Shown piece by piece: positions 19,864-28,916 of a stretch of DNA of 33,268 nucleotides (positions within the stretch are counted from its first letter, which is position 1; every line of letters starts with the position of its first letter). This stretch comes from Bordetella parapertussis (GTDB lineage Bacteria > Pseudomonadota > Gammaproteobacteria > Burkholderiales > Burkholderiaceae_C), in assembly GCA_945899335.1 (NCBI GenBank), contig CAMDIP010000001.1, positions 1-33,268 of the forward strand, written 5' to 3'. The notes beneath the pieces are model-generated. The model made no database searches. It saw only the letters and a program-made list of their open reading frames with translations, and had not been told where the DNA came from. The translations under genes and the position numbers were made by a program.

Positions 19864-21126
19864 TTAGGCGCTGACCGCAAATTTTTTATGTATGTAGTTC
19901 TCGACAATATCGTGGAATTCTTTGGCGATATTGTCGCCTCGCAAGGTGAGTGCTTTTTCGCCATCAATAAAGACGGGTGCCGCAGGCGCTTCGCCGTTGC
20001 CAGGCAAGCTGATGCCGACGTCTGCGTGCTTACTTTCACCTGGGCCATTGACGATACAACCCATGACCGCCACTTTCAGACCCTCTACACCGGGGTACTG
20101 CTTGCGCCACACTGGCATTTTGTCGCGTAAAAAAACATCAATTTCCTGCGCAAGTTCTTGGAAGGTGGTGCTGGTGGTGCGTCCACAACCTGGGCAAGCG
20201 GTGACGCTGGGCACAAAAGTGCGTAGCCCCAAGGCTTGCAAAATTTCGGTGGCGATCAACACCTCTTGGGTGCGGGCTTCGCCAGGTTGAGGCGTCAGCG
20301 ACACGCGGATGGTGTCGCCTATACCTTCTTGCAGCAGCAAACCCAAAGCCACGCTAGAAGCTGCGGTACCTTTGGTGCCCATGCCGGCCTCTGTCAAACC
20401 CAAATGCAAGGGATGGTTGCTGTGCTTGGCCAACTCACGGTAGACCGCCACGAGGTCTTGCACTCCGCTCATCTTGCAACTGAGGATGATTTGCTGACGC
20501 GGCAGGCCTAGACGCTCGGCTAACTCAGCCGATTCCAACGCCGAGGTGACCAAGGCTTGGTACATCACTTGTTTGGCATCCCAAGGGTTGGAACGCAAGG
20601 CGTTGTCATCCATGAGTTTGGCCAGCAGTTCTTGGTCTAAGCTGCCCCAGTTCACGCCAATGCGCACGGCTTTGTCGTACTTGACAGCGGCCTCGATCAT
20701 TTGGGCAAACTGTTTGTCGTGTTTGTCACCCTTGCCCACATTGCCAGGGTTGATGCGGTACTTGGACAAAGCTTTGGCGCAGTCTGGAAATTCTGTCAAC
20801 AACCTGTGCCCGTTGTAGTGGAAGTCGCCAATCAGGGGCACGTGTATGCCCATTTTGTCGAGCTGTTCTCGTATATAGGGCACGGCCTTGGCAGATTCGG
20901 GTGTGTCCACTGTGATGCGAACCAACTCTGAGCCTGCCAGCGCCAGTTCTTTCACCTGTATGGCGGTACCAATGGCGTCACCTGTGTCGGTGTTAGTCAT
21001 GGACTGCACCCGCACGGGCGCATCACCGCCCACAGTGACCAAGTGGTCGCCCCAGCGGATTTGCGCCTGCAGGCTGTTGTGCCTAGCGGGGATGGAAAAG
21101 GGAATGGCTTGGTCAGAAAAGGTCAT
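19864..21126 (-). CDS. ispG: (E)-4-hydroxy-3-methylbut-2-enyl-diphosphate synthase IspG
   Basis: Iron-sulfur enzyme of the MEP isoprenoid pathway that turns MEcPP into HMBPP. The ATG at 21126 gives 420 aa ([10 protein letters not shown]); a TTG seven codons upstream (21147) would overlap rlmN by four bases and is the alternative. The TIM-barrel portion contains [23 protein letters not shown] and YRINPGNVG. The [4Fe-4S] ligands are Cys311 and Cys314 in ACPGCGR, Cys357 in GCIVNGPGE, and the adjacent Glu, using this start. In most beta- and gammaproteobacteria rodZ and a pilF/pilW gene stand between rlmN and ispG; both are missing here. Confidence 0.97.
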   Translation of the reverse strand: MTFSDQAIPFSIPARHNSLQAQIRWGDHLVTVGGDAPVRVQSMTNTDTGDAIGTAIQVKELALAGSELVRITVDTPESAKAVPYIREQLDKMGIHVPLIGDFHYNGHRLLTEFPDCAKALSKYRINPGNVGKGDKHDKQFAQMIEAAVKYDKAVRIGVNWGSLDQELLAKLMDDNALRSNPWDAKQVMYQALVTSALESAELAERLGLPRQQIILSCKMSGVQDLVAVYRELAKHSNHPLHLGLTEAGMGTKGTAASSVALGLLLQEGIGDTIRVSLTPQPGEARTQEVLIATEILQALGLRTFVPSVTACPGCGRTTSTTFQELAQEIDVFLRDKMPVWRKQYPGVEGLKVAVMGCIVNGPGESKHADVGISLPGNGEAPAAPVFIDGEKALTLRGDNIAKEFHDIVENYIHKKFAVSA

Positions 21127-21143
21127 GGGTTGATTTTGCCGTA

Positions 21144-22253
21144 TCAAGCATGAATTCGAATGGTCTTGGCGCGTCTACCCGACACATCAGTGCGGTCTTG
21201 GACTTCACCCGCCAATTGGCCGCAGGCCGCCGCAATGTCGTCGCCACGGGTCTTGCGAATGGTGGTGACGATGCCAGCCTCACTCAGAATAGCTGCGAAG
21301 GCTTTGACCCTATCGGGCGCAGAGCGCGTCAAGCCCGAAGCGGGATAGGGGTTGAAGGGAATCAGGTTGAACTTACAAGGCAAGGGCTCTGCGTTACGCG
21401 AACGTACCAACTCGACCACAGCATTGGCATGGACATCGGTGTCATTCACACCGTCGAGCATGCAGTATTCAAAGGTAATGAAGTCACGCGGGGCATGCGC
21501 CAAATAGTCGCGGCAGGCTTGCAGCAACTCCGCCAATGGATACTTTATATTGAGAGGCACCAACTCATCGCGCAAGGCGTTCGACGGCGCATGCAAAGAC
21601 ACTGCCAAAGCCACAGGGCAGTCAAGGCCGAGACGCTCCATCATGGGCACCACACCCGAGGTAGAGACCGTCACGCGGCGACGCGAAAGCCCATAACCGT
21701 GGTCATCCAGCATGGTTTTTAGCGCAGGCACCAAGGCTGTGTAATTTTGCAAGGGCTCACCCATGCCCATCATCACCACATTGGATATGACCCGCTCGTC
21801 CACGCCGCGTTCATGGCGCAAAGTGCGCTCTGCAAACCACAGCTGTGCAATGATTTCTGCTGTGCTGAGGTTACGGCTGAAACCCTGTGCGCCGGTCGAG
21901 CAGAACGTGCAACCCACGGCACAGCCAGCCTGGGAAGAAATGCACAAGGTACCTCGGTCGGTCTCAGGGATGAACACCGTTTCGATGGCGTTACCCTGCC
22001 CCACATCGAACATCCATTTGATGGTGCCGTCCGCTGAGTCGTGGCGACTGACAACTGGGAGGGGGACAATTTCAGCGTTGACTTGCAACTTAGTACGCAG
22101 GCTTTGCGCCAAGTCGCTCATTTGCGCAAAATCAGACACGCCTTTTTGGTGGATCCAGCGGAAAAGCTGAACGGCACGGAATTTTTTTTCCCCCTGCGCC
22201 AAGCACCAAGCGACCAAACCGTCTAGATCGACATCGAGGAGGTTGGTCTTCAT
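21144..22253 (-). CDS. rlmN: Dual-specificity 23S rRNA / tRNA adenosine C2-methyltransferase RlmN
   Basis: Radical SAM enzyme that methylates A2503 of 23S rRNA and A37 of some tRNAs. The 369-aa protein has the radical SAM cysteines Cys111, Cys115 and Cys118 in [12 protein letters not shown]. The two mechanistic cysteines also line up: Cys104 (GTLCISSQ) and Cys344 (AACGQL), corresponding to Cys118 and Cys355 of the E. coli enzyme. Other blocks are [43 protein letters not shown] and FNLIPFNPY. It begins 22 bases after the ndk stop, as in many Burkholderiales. Confidence 0.97.
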   Translation of the reverse strand: MKTNLLDVDLDGLVAWCLAQGEKKFRAVQLFRWIHQKGVSDFAQMSDLAQSLRTKLQVNAEIVPLPVVSRHDSADGTIKWMFDVGQGNAIETVFIPETDRGTLCISSQAGCAVGCTFCSTGAQGFSRNLSTAEIIAQLWFAERTLRHERGVDERVISNVVMMGMGEPLQNYTALVPALKTMLDDHGYGLSRRRVTVSTSGVVPMMERLGLDCPVALAVSLHAPSNALRDELVPLNIKYPLAELLQACRDYLAHAPRDFITFEYCMLDGVNDTDVHANAVVELVRSRNAEPLPCKFNLIPFNPYPASGLTRSAPDRVKAFAAILSEAGIVTTIRKTRGDDIAAACGQLAGEVQDRTDVSGRRAKTIRIHA

Positions 22254-22275
22254 GGCTTAGCAGGGGCAACGCATA

Positions 22276-22701
22276 TCAGTGGCCAAAGACATTCATGCCA
22301 GCGAAAAAGAAGGCAATTTCATGGGCGGCGGTGTCGGGGCCATCAGAGCCATGAACCGCATTGGCGTCGATACTGTCTGCAAAATCGGCACGGATGGTGC
22401 CTTTATCGGCCTTCTTGGGGTCGGTAGCGCCCATGAGGTCGCGGTTTTTCAAAATCGCGTTCTCGCCTTCAAGCACTTGAATCATGACGGGGCCAGAAAT
22501 CATGAAATCGACCAAATCTTTGAAGAAAGGACGCGCTTTGTGAACACCGTAAAAAGCTTCGGCTTCGCCACGGCTGAGATGCGCCATGCGCGAGGCGATG
22601 ACTTTCAGGCCAGCGCCTTCAAAACGCGAATAAATTTGGCCGATGACGTTTTTGGCCACAGCGTCGGGTTTGATGATGGAGAGGGTACGTTCAATTGCCA
22701 T
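22276..22701 (-). CDS. ndk: Nucleoside diphosphate kinase
   Basis: Transfers the gamma-phosphate between nucleoside di- and triphosphates through a phosphohistidine. The ATG at 22701 (141 aa, [10 protein letters not shown]) is the normal start and has GGAAA eight bases upstream; eight more codons are open upstream but not needed. Motifs: [11 protein letters not shown] (8-18), the Kpn-loop region, [10 protein letters not shown] (86-94) and the active-site His117 in NAVHGSD. Length and motifs are those of the standard enzyme. Confidence 0.97.
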   Translation of the reverse strand: MAIERTLSIIKPDAVAKNVIGQIYSRFEGAGLKVIASRMAHLSRGEAEAFYGVHKARPFFKDLVDFMISGPVMIQVLEGENAILKNRDLMGATDPKKADKGTIRADFADSIDANAVHGSDGPDTAAHEIAFFFAGMNVFGH

Positions 22702-22752
22702 GGTTAAGTTTCCAAAAGTTATCAAAAAATGGGTGAGACCGATCCGGATACA

Positions 22753-23691
22753 TCAGATTTTAGCCTTGCGGGGTTTGGGCTTGGATCGAGCAAGTGCGGT
22801 TTTTTGGTCGCGCCGCTGACGGGCCAAGCTGTCAGCACCAATAAATAACTCGCGAGAAGGGCTTGCTTTGCCGGTTTTGGCGATGGGACGTCTGGGCAAA
22901 CTGGGCTTTGCAACCGTGGTTTGGTGCAGCGTTTTAGCCGTGCCAAGATGCCATGCGCCCGCACTTCGGGTGAGTTGATCAATATCGGCGGCGTCTAGCT
23001 CCATCCAGTCGCCACGCTTTAAACCACGCGGCAGCACCATCTTGCCGTAGCGGATGCGAATCAAGCGACTGACTGCATGGCCGACCGCCTCGAACATGCG
23101 ACGCACCTCACGGTTGCGCCCTTCTTGGATGGTGACGCGGTACCAACAATTAGCGCCCTCGCCGCCGCCGTCCTCTAGGCTGCCAAACTGGGCCATACCG
23201 TCTTCAAGGTTGACGCCAGACAGCAACTTTTCTTTTTCAATATTGCTCAATGCGCCTAAAACCCGAACCGCATACTCGCGCTCGAGGCCAAAGCGCGGGT
23301 GCATCAGCTTGTTGGCCAGTTCACCCGAACTGGTGAACAACAACAAACCCTCGGTGTTGAGGTCTAGGCGACCCACGGCTTGCCATTTCCCTTGGTAAAG
23401 ACGGGGCAGTTTGCGAAAAACCGTAGGACGGTTTTGAGGGTCATCGCGGCTGACAATTTCACCCACCGGCTTGTGGTAAGCCAAAACGCGAACAGGCATG
23501 GCTTGAATACGCACTGGCAAGGACCTGCCATTGACCTTGATGCGATCGCCAAACTGTATGCGCTGGCCCACATGGGCAAGCTCATCATTGACCGTGATAC
23601 GACCTTCGCTGATCAGTCGCTCCATCTCTAAGCGCGAACCCAGCCCAGATTGGGCCAATACTTTGTGTAACTTAGGGGTGTCGTCGCTCAC
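22753..23691 (-). CDS. rluB: 23S rRNA pseudouridine synthase RluB (RsuA family)
   Basis: Makes a pseudouridine in helix 80 of 23S rRNA (position 2605 in E. coli). The 312-aa protein has an N-terminal S4 RNA-binding domain (about 7-55) and the RsuA-family catalytic motif [14 protein letters not shown] with Asp110. [17 protein letters not shown] marks the RluB/RluE branch. The last 60 residues form a basic, Lys/Arg/Pro-rich tail without clear fold. The start is GTG and overlaps the scpB stop (GTGA), the conserved scpB-rluB coupling of proteobacteria. Distinguishing RluB from RluE or RluF relies on length and neighbourhood. Confidence 0.93.
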   Translation of the reverse strand: MSDDTPKLHKVLAQSGLGSRLEMERLISEGRITVNDELAHVGQRIQFGDRIKVNGRSLPVRIQAMPVRVLAYHKPVGEIVSRDDPQNRPTVFRKLPRLYQGKWQAVGRLDLNTEGLLLFTSSGELANKLMHPRFGLEREYAVRVLGALSNIEKEKLLSGVNLEDGMAQFGSLEDGGGEGANCWYRVTIQEGRNREVRRMFEAVGHAVSRLIRIRYGKMVLPRGLKRGDWMELDAADIDQLTRSAGAWHLGTAKTLHQTTVAKPSLPRRPIAKTGKASPSRELFIGADSLARQRRDQKTALARSKPKPRKAKI

Positions 23692-24356
23692 GCAGGACTT
23701 TCATCAGAGGCATCCAGTGGTAATTCTTCCAAAGAGGGCTGCAGGGTCTCAGCCAAGGTTTCGGCCACGTCCTCTAAAGGCATGGGCATTTGGGCGGGGT
23801 CGACTTCCTCGGTGGATGAGGTGTTGAAAAACTCGCTCACTGCGCCTGGGGACTCCAAAGGCGGCAACTGGTCGAGCGAAGCCACCCCCAAATCGTCTAG
23901 AAACTGTTTGGTGGTGGCATAGAGCATGGGCCTGCCCACCGTTTCGCGGTGGCCAATGACCTCAACCCAGCCGCGGTCCTCCAGTTGCTTTAAGACCAAG
24001 GAGTTGATGGTCACCCCACGTATGTCTTCCATGTCGCCGCGGGTCACTGGTTGGCGGTAGGCAATGATGGCCAAGGTTTCCATGGCGGCACGCGAGTATT
24101 TAGGTGGTTTTTCAGGGTGCAAACGGTCAAGGAAGTCGCGCATTTCAGGGCGACTTTGCATACGCCATCCGCTGGCAACTTGCACCAATTCAATACCGCG
24201 CTGCGTCCAATCGTCTTGGATATCTTGCAAAAGTGTTTTGAGCGTGTCGGCGCCCAGCTCATCGTTAAACAGCTGGCGCAGCTCGCGCACCGACAAAGGT
24301 TGTGCGGCGCATAGCAGAGCGGTTTCGAGGACACGCTTGGCATCCAAGGTGTTCAT
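23688..24356 (-). CDS. scpB: Segregation and condensation protein ScpB
   Basis: Kleisin-associated winged-helix subunit of the SMC-ScpAB condensin. The 222-aa sequence contains two winged-helix units; family blocks are [39 protein letters not shown] (the most conserved stretch), [25 protein letters not shown] and [18 protein letters not shown]. The acidic tail (from about 176) is typical. scpA, its usual upstream neighbour, is not adjacent; the next gene upstream is rluD. The 3' end overlaps rluB by four bases. Confidence 0.95.
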   Translation of the reverse strand: MNTLDAKRVLETALLCAAQPLSVRELRQLFNDELGADTLKTLLQDIQDDWTQRGIELVQVASGWRMQSRPEMRDFLDRLHPEKPPKYSRAAMETLAIIAYRQPVTRGDMEDIRGVTINSLVLKQLEDRGWVEVIGHRETVGRPMLYATTKQFLDDLGVASLDQLPPLESPGAVSEFFNTSSTEEVDPAQMPMPLEDVAETLAETLQPSLEELPLDASDESPA

Positions 24357-24390
24357 AGCAGGTATTCCGAGGGAAAATTAACCCACTATT

Positions 24391-25398
24391 CTAACTGAGC
24401 ACCTCGGACAGACCCCATTCAGACAAGGCTTGCTGCATGTCGCTTGGCAAGGGCCTGTGAAATTGCATGGACTCGCCGGTCATAGGGTGGAGGAAACCTA
24501 ATTTATAAGCATGTAAAGCCTGACGCTGAAGGTTTGCGGTATGGCTGCCACCATACAAGGTATCAGCCAATAAGGGGTGACCAATGGATGCCATGTGCAC
24601 TCGGATTTGGTGGGTGCGGCCGGTGTGTAAAGTGCAATGCACCAAACAGCCCAAATCTTGGCTTTGCAAACACCGCAAACTGGTGTGTGCGGTTTTGCCA
24701 GACTGTTTGGCCAAGTCGACCACCGCCATGCGCAAGCGCTGGCGGGAATCACGTCCTATGGGTGCGTCTACCTCGCGCAACAGCGCACCCCGCCAAGGGC
24801 GGTGAGCAATGGCAAGGTACTCGCGGTGGACTTGCCGCGCGGCGATCATCTGCACCAAAGCGTCCATGGCGGGGCGTGTACGGGCGGTAACCATCAAACC
24901 ACTGGTGTCCTTGTCCAAGCGGTGCACGATACCTGCGCGAGGAATCAATTTGAGGCCAGCATCCAAAAACAGCAAGCCATTGAGCAGGGTGCCACTCCAG
25001 TTGCCAGGGGCAGGATGTACCACCATGCCAACAGGCTTATGAATGACGCGTAAGTGCTCGTCCTCAAAGACCACATCCAAGGGTAAATCTTGTGGCACAA
25101 AGGCCTGCGACATATCGGTTGGCTGCAAGCGAACCTGACAGGCATCAAACGCTTTGACCAGATGCGCCACTTTGGTAAGCACTTGATTGTCCAAGCTGAC
25201 GCAACCGTCTTCAATCATGTGCTTCAAATGGTTGCGTGAAAACTCGGGCAACAAGCTCACCAAAGCGCGGTCTAGGCGCTGTCGATGCAATTCGGTGGGG
25301 ATGGCAAGTTCGCGGACTTCAACCTCGATAGCGAGTTCATCGCTTTCGAGTTCAGCCAATGTCGGGAGGGCTGGCGGTGCTTTGTGGGTAGGGCTCAT
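24391..25398 (-). CDS. rluD: 23S rRNA pseudouridine synthase RluD
   Basis: Makes pseudouridines at 1911, 1915 and 1917 (E. coli numbering) in helix 69 of 23S rRNA. The 335-aa protein has an S4 domain (about 39-90), the RluA-family catalytic block AGIVHRLDKDTSGLMV with Asp162, and TGRTHQIRVHMASIGHPLLADTLYGG. An acidic N-terminal extension (17-32) precedes the S4 domain. Divergence from bamD, separated by 39 bases, is conserved with E. coli (rluD/yfiO). pgeF, which often follows rluD, is absent; scpB follows after 34 bases. Confidence 0.95.
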   Translation of the reverse strand: MSPTHKAPPALPTLAELESDELAIEVEVRELAIPTELHRQRLDRALVSLLPEFSRNHLKHMIEDGCVSLDNQVLTKVAHLVKAFDACQVRLQPTDMSQAFVPQDLPLDVVFEDEHLRVIHKPVGMVVHPAPGNWSGTLLNGLLFLDAGLKLIPRAGIVHRLDKDTSGLMVTARTRPAMDALVQMIAARQVHREYLAIAHRPWRGALLREVDAPIGRDSRQRLRMAVVDLAKQSGKTAHTSLRCLQSQDLGCLVHCTLHTGRTHQIRVHMASIGHPLLADTLYGGSHTANLQRQALHAYKLGFLHPMTGESMQFHRPLPSDMQQALSEWGLSEVLS

Positions 25399-25437
25399 CG
25401 TTGATAATGCATGCCATTCAAAGCCTAAAGGTTGACT

Positions 25438-26238
25438 GTGTTGAGATTACTTTCATTATCGGTGGTGTTGGCAACGCTTGTACTCCTCGGTTGCGCAGCC
25501 GACGAAAAAGACAAGACCCTCAAGATGAAACCAGAGGAACTTTACGAGGAAGCCCGTGACAGCATGAACGGGGCTTTGTACGATAAGGCGATTGCCCTGT
25601 TCGACAAACTCGAAGGAAGGGCTGCCGGTACCGTGCTGGCACAGCAAGCCCAGCTAGACAAGGCCTACGCGCTGTACAGAAACGGTGACCGCGCCACGGC
25701 CATCGTCACGCTTGAGCGTTTTATCAAGCTCAATCCAGCCAGCCCAGCCCTTGACTATGCGCTCTACCTCAAAGGCACAGTCAACTTCAATGATGACTTA
25801 GGACTGCTTTCCAAATGGTTCAAGCAAGATTTGGCGGAACGCGACCAAATGGCGGCACGCGAATCTTTCGAAGCCTACAAAGAACTGGTGACCCGCTTTC
25901 CCCAATCCAACTACACCCCTGACGCCACCTTGCGTATGCGTCATATCGTCAATTTGCTCGCGAAATCCGAGATCAAAGTCGCTCGTCACTATTTCAAAAA
26001 AGGTGCTTATGTGGCTGCCATCAACCGCGCACAAACCACACTCAACGACTACCAAAATATTGCAGCAGTGGAAGACGCTCTGGTTATTTTGATCGACTCT
26101 TATGAAGCCTTAGGTTTGACCAAGCTCAAGGAAGACACCATTCGGGTGCTCGAGAGTTCTTATCCGCAAAGCCAGTATTTCACCGACAAAGCCCCGCCAC
26201 CGCCAACACCTAGCAAGCGTTGGTATCAGTTTTGGTGA
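25438..26238 (+). CDS. bamD: Outer membrane protein assembly factor BamD
   Basis: Essential lipoprotein of the BAM complex that contacts BamA and receives outer-membrane protein substrates. I chose GTG 25438 (266 aa) because AAAGG lies six bases upstream; a TTG at 25432 is the alternative. The lipobox LLGC puts the lipidated residue at Cys19. The remainder is a helical TPR array with family blocks ELYEEARDSMNGALYDKAI, AQQAQLDKAYALYRNGD, RFIKLNPASPALDYALYLKG and ESFEAYKELVTRFPQSNY. Its 3' end overlaps the convergent helicase gene by 29 bases. Confidence 0.96.
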   Translation: MLRLLSLSVVLATLVLLGCAADEKDKTLKMKPEELYEEARDSMNGALYDKAIALFDKLEGRAAGTVLAQQAQLDKAYALYRNGDRATAIVTLERFIKLNPASPALDYALYLKGTVNFNDDLGLLSKWFKQDLAERDQMAARESFEAYKELVTRFPQSNYTPDATLRMRHIVNLLAKSEIKVARHYFKKGAYVAAINRAQTTLNDYQNIAAVEDALVILIDSYEALGLTKLKEDTIRVLESSYPQSQYFTDKAPPPPTPSKRWYQFW

Positions 26239-28243
26239 GGCCCGCCAAGGCTTGTAAAAGTTCTGGCAGGGTCTGAACCCTTTGCATGGGTGGCAAATTC
26301 GCCAGTAAACGCCTGCCATAGCCGGTGCTGACCAAGCGGTTATCGCAAACCACCAATGCGCCCCTATCACTTTCGCGTCGAATCAAGCGTCCTGCGCCTT
26401 GTTTCAGTGACACTGCGGCTTCTGGCAAAAAATAATCATTGAACGAACTGCGCCCTTGCGCTTCCAAGCGTTGCCCGCGTGCTTCCACCACTGGGTCATT
26501 GGGTGGTGGAAAAGGCAGCTTATCAATCACCACCGCTTGCAAAGCGTCGCCTGGCACATCAAAGCCTTCCCAAAAACTCGCCGTCGCTACCAGCACACAG
26601 CCTTGCCTTCCTGGCTCAATGGCTTGGCGAAAACGTTGCATCAATTGGCGTTTAGGGCTTTCGCCTTGAACCAAAACCTCCATCTCTGTGGTTTCGCCCA
26701 ATGCAGTTTGTAACTGCAAGCCAATTGCTCGCAAAGCACGTGAGGTGGTGGTCAACACCAGCGTGCGTCCGCCTAAAGTCCGGGCTACTTGCAGTGCCAC
26801 TTCTCCCACGGCCGCGCTGTGTTGCGCATCTTTGGGTGACACCATGTCGCGCGGTACATAAAGCCAGGCTTGGGTCGCGTAGTCGAAAGGGCTTTCAACA
26901 CGCAATACCGTTGCTTGCGACAAACCACAGGGCTCGGTGAACCAAGTCAATCGCTCGTCGTTGCCCAGCGTGGCCGAGGTAAAAATCCAACTGCGCGGTA
27001 AATCTACCGTGTTGCCTTGCGTATCTGGCACTGTCACCACGGTTTGCAGCAAACGGTTTTGCATCACATCCGCAATGTCCAAAGGCGCCTCCATGCAACG
27101 TGCTTGCGCACCCACCTCCAACCAACGCACAGAACCTGCTGGACACTCTTGGGAGAAATGGGCAATCAAACCGATGACATCGCTCACGCGTTCATGCAAG
27201 CGAACAAACTCTGGCGCGGCATCTGCCACCACTTCCAATGAAGCCAATACCCCTTGAGACCGCTGTGTCAACAACAGCATGGCGTCGCCCCAGTCTTGGG
27301 GGTTGATGCCCTGCGGGTAGCCTGCCAACCACCGCAGGCGGGTGTTGGGCGGGTACTTGCCAATCAGCAGGCGCAGGTCGCGCAAAGACTTCTCAAACTC
27401 GCCGACCACGCCTTGCCAATCAGCCAAGCCCTTGGCCAATTGCAAACCGCAAGCAAGGATGTCTCGGGCCAAATCGAGCATTTGCCCCAAGCCCAGTTGT
27501 TGACCCAAAAACTGTATGCCGGTTTCATTGAGTTGATGGGCTTCATCGAACACCACCACCCTCACACTGGGCAGCAACTCGGCCATGCCACCCTCGCGCA
27601 TGGCCAAATCCGCAAAAAACAAATGGTGGTTAATCACCACAACATCAGCCGCCATGGCCTCTTTACGGGCGGCATTCACATGGCACTCTTTCCAAAAACT
27701 GCAGGTTGAACCCAAACAGTTGTCGCGGTTGGAGGTGATCAAGGGGATCAGGGGCGAGCGTTCATCGAGCGTGGGCATTTCAGCCAAATCGCCAGTGCGA
27801 GTGGTGTTGGCCCACGTTTGTACCTGCGCTAAGGTTCTGACTGAAGTTCGGTCAGGCAAAGTAGCGGCTTGTTGTGCCATGGCCAAGCGTTGCTGGCAGA
27901 CATAACTGCCGCGGCCTTTGAGCATGGCCAAACGCAAAGGCAAGCCCAATGCAGCGAGCAAATCGGGGATGTCTCGGGCAAATAACTGGTCTTGCAAGGT
28001 TTTGGTGGCTGTCGACAACAACACCCGCTCGCCGCTGAGCAACGCAGGCACAAGGTAGGCAAAGGTCTTGCCAACACCTGTACCCGCCTCGACCACCAAG
28101 GAGCCACCCTCAGCCACGGTATCGGCCACCGCCATGGCCATGGCGGTTTGACCGGCGCGGGGTTTGAAATGCGGGCTAGATCTGGCCAGCGGTCCCAAGG
28201 AGCCAAATACTTCCTTGACCGCATCCGACAAAGGGTTTGTCAA
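26210..28243 (-). CDS. XPD-family iron-sulfur DNA helicase (DinG/YoaA type)
   Basis: 5'-to-3' superfamily 2 DNA helicase probably acting in replication-linked DNA repair. Motifs: Walker A EAGTGVGKT, motif Ia LLSTATKTLQDQL, four cysteines for a [4Fe-4S] cluster (116, 176, 181, 187 from the start used), DEAH box in VVFDEAHQL (233-236), SATLGN, and motif VI QGAGRLIRRESDRGALV. Length (677 aa from the TTG at 28243) fits YoaA and short DinG proteins; no exonuclease domain is present. The open frame reaches an ATG at 28315, but that would overlap the upstream gene by 62 bases. TTG codons at 28243 or 28231 place the N-terminus (LSDAVKEVFG) as in relatives. The gene converges on bamD with a 29-base overlap. 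Confidence 0.92.
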   Translation of the reverse strand: MTNPLSDAVKEVFGSLGPLARSSPHFKPRAGQTAMAMAVADTVAEGGSLVVEAGTGVGKTFAYLVPALLSGERVLLSTATKTLQDQLFARDIPDLLAALGLPLRLAMLKGRGSYVCQQRLAMAQQAATLPDRTSVRTLAQVQTWANTTRTGDLAEMPTLDERSPLIPLITSNRDNCLGSTCSFWKECHVNAARKEAMAADVVVINHHLFFADLAMREGGMAELLPSVRVVVFDEAHQLNETGIQFLGQQLGLGQMLDLARDILACGLQLAKGLADWQGVVGEFEKSLRDLRLLIGKYPPNTRLRWLAGYPQGINPQDWGDAMLLLTQRSQGVLASLEVVADAAPEFVRLHERVSDVIGLIAHFSQECPAGSVRWLEVGAQARCMEAPLDIADVMQNRLLQTVVTVPDTQGNTVDLPRSWIFTSATLGNDERLTWFTEPCGLSQATVLRVESPFDYATQAWLYVPRDMVSPKDAQHSAAVGEVALQVARTLGGRTLVLTTTSRALRAIGLQLQTALGETTEMEVLVQGESPKRQLMQRFRQAIEPGRQGCVLVATASFWEGFDVPGDALQAVVIDKLPFPPPNDPVVEARGQRLEAQGRSSFNDYFLPEAAVSLKQGAGRLIRRESDRGALVVCDNRLVSTGYGRRLLANLPPMQRVQTLPELLQALAGLTKTDTNAC

Positions 28244-28253
28244 GGCTGGCCCA

Positions 28254-28916
28254 TCATGGCTTATCAAGAGGTTGAACAGGCAGCGGGGCAGCCCCCGGCG
28301 TTCCACGCTGCACACGGTTACGGTCTACTTGCTCACGGTGTTCTTTGGCCGCTTGCATTTTTTTCAGATGCTTTTCACGCTCGGCTTTGGCCGCCTCCAC
28401 TTTGTCTTGATGAGCGCGTTGGCGCTCGCTCAATTCCCGTTGGCGGTTTGCATTTTTCTCTAAATTTTCAGCTTCACGCGCTTCTTTTTCCAAACGGGCT
28501 TCGTTTTTTTCAAGATTGCTTTCAAGCTTGTCAAGGTGCTGCTGAGTGCTACGGGCACGACGCTCGGCATTCTCGGTTTGTGTCTCCAAGCTGTTTTTTT
28601 CTTCGATGCTTTGCAAAGCTGCTGCACTGCGCTGCTTGCGTTCTTGGTCGTTCAAAACCCGCTCTTGGTACCGAAGCGCATTGGTTTTTTGCAACCGAAT
28701 TTTGAATGCATCGTCTTTGCAGCTGTTGACGTTGAGTTTTTGGTAGCAAGCGCGAAGGGATTGGCTGTACTCAGCCTCCATTTGACTGCGCTCGACCTTG
28801 ATACGCTCGCGCTCGGCTGTCAGGTCTAAGCCCTGCACCAAGCCGTCTTGCGCATGCACAAATACCGCATTACCAAGCAGCAAAAAGGCGAAAAAGCCAG
28901 ATCGAAAATGTTTCAT
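28254..28916 (-). CDS. Secreted coiled-coil protein of unknown function
   Basis: A 220-aa protein that I cannot assign to a named function. A clear Sec signal peptide (residues 1-22, ending VHA) predicts export. Nearly all of the mature part, about 31-195, is Glu/Lys/Arg/Gln-rich with long charged heptad-like stretches, so an extended coiled coil is expected. The only cysteines, Cys57 and Cys66 in RACYQKLNVNSCKDDA, are nine residues apart and could form a disulfide in the periplasm. The end is Pro-rich (GTPGAAPLPVQPLDKP). I recall similar proteins with a CYQ-x-x-x-VN-x-C core next to zapE in other Burkholderiales, but this is from memory. The start overlaps the zapE stop by four bases, and the helicase gene follows. 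Confidence 0.8.
   Translation of the reverse strand: MKHFRSGFFAFLLLGNAVFVHAQDGLVQGLDLTAERERIKVERSQMEAEYSQSLRACYQKLNVNSCKDDAFKIRLQKTNALRYQERVLNDQERKQRSAAALQSIEEKNSLETQTENAERRARSTQQHLDKLESNLEKNEARLEKEAREAENLEKNANRQRELSERQRAHQDKVEAAKAEREKHLKKMQAAKEHREQVDRNRVQRGTPGAAPLPVQPLDKP

Noticed and set aside
22279..22707. 142-codon open frame opposite ndk
   Set aside because: It covers ndk almost end to end in antisense; this is caused by ndk codon use.
27992..28705. 237-codon open frame on the plus strand across the helicase and coiled-coil genes
   Set aside because: It spans the boundary of two well-supported minus-strand genes, lacks a ribosome-binding site, and has Cys/His-rich antisense composition.
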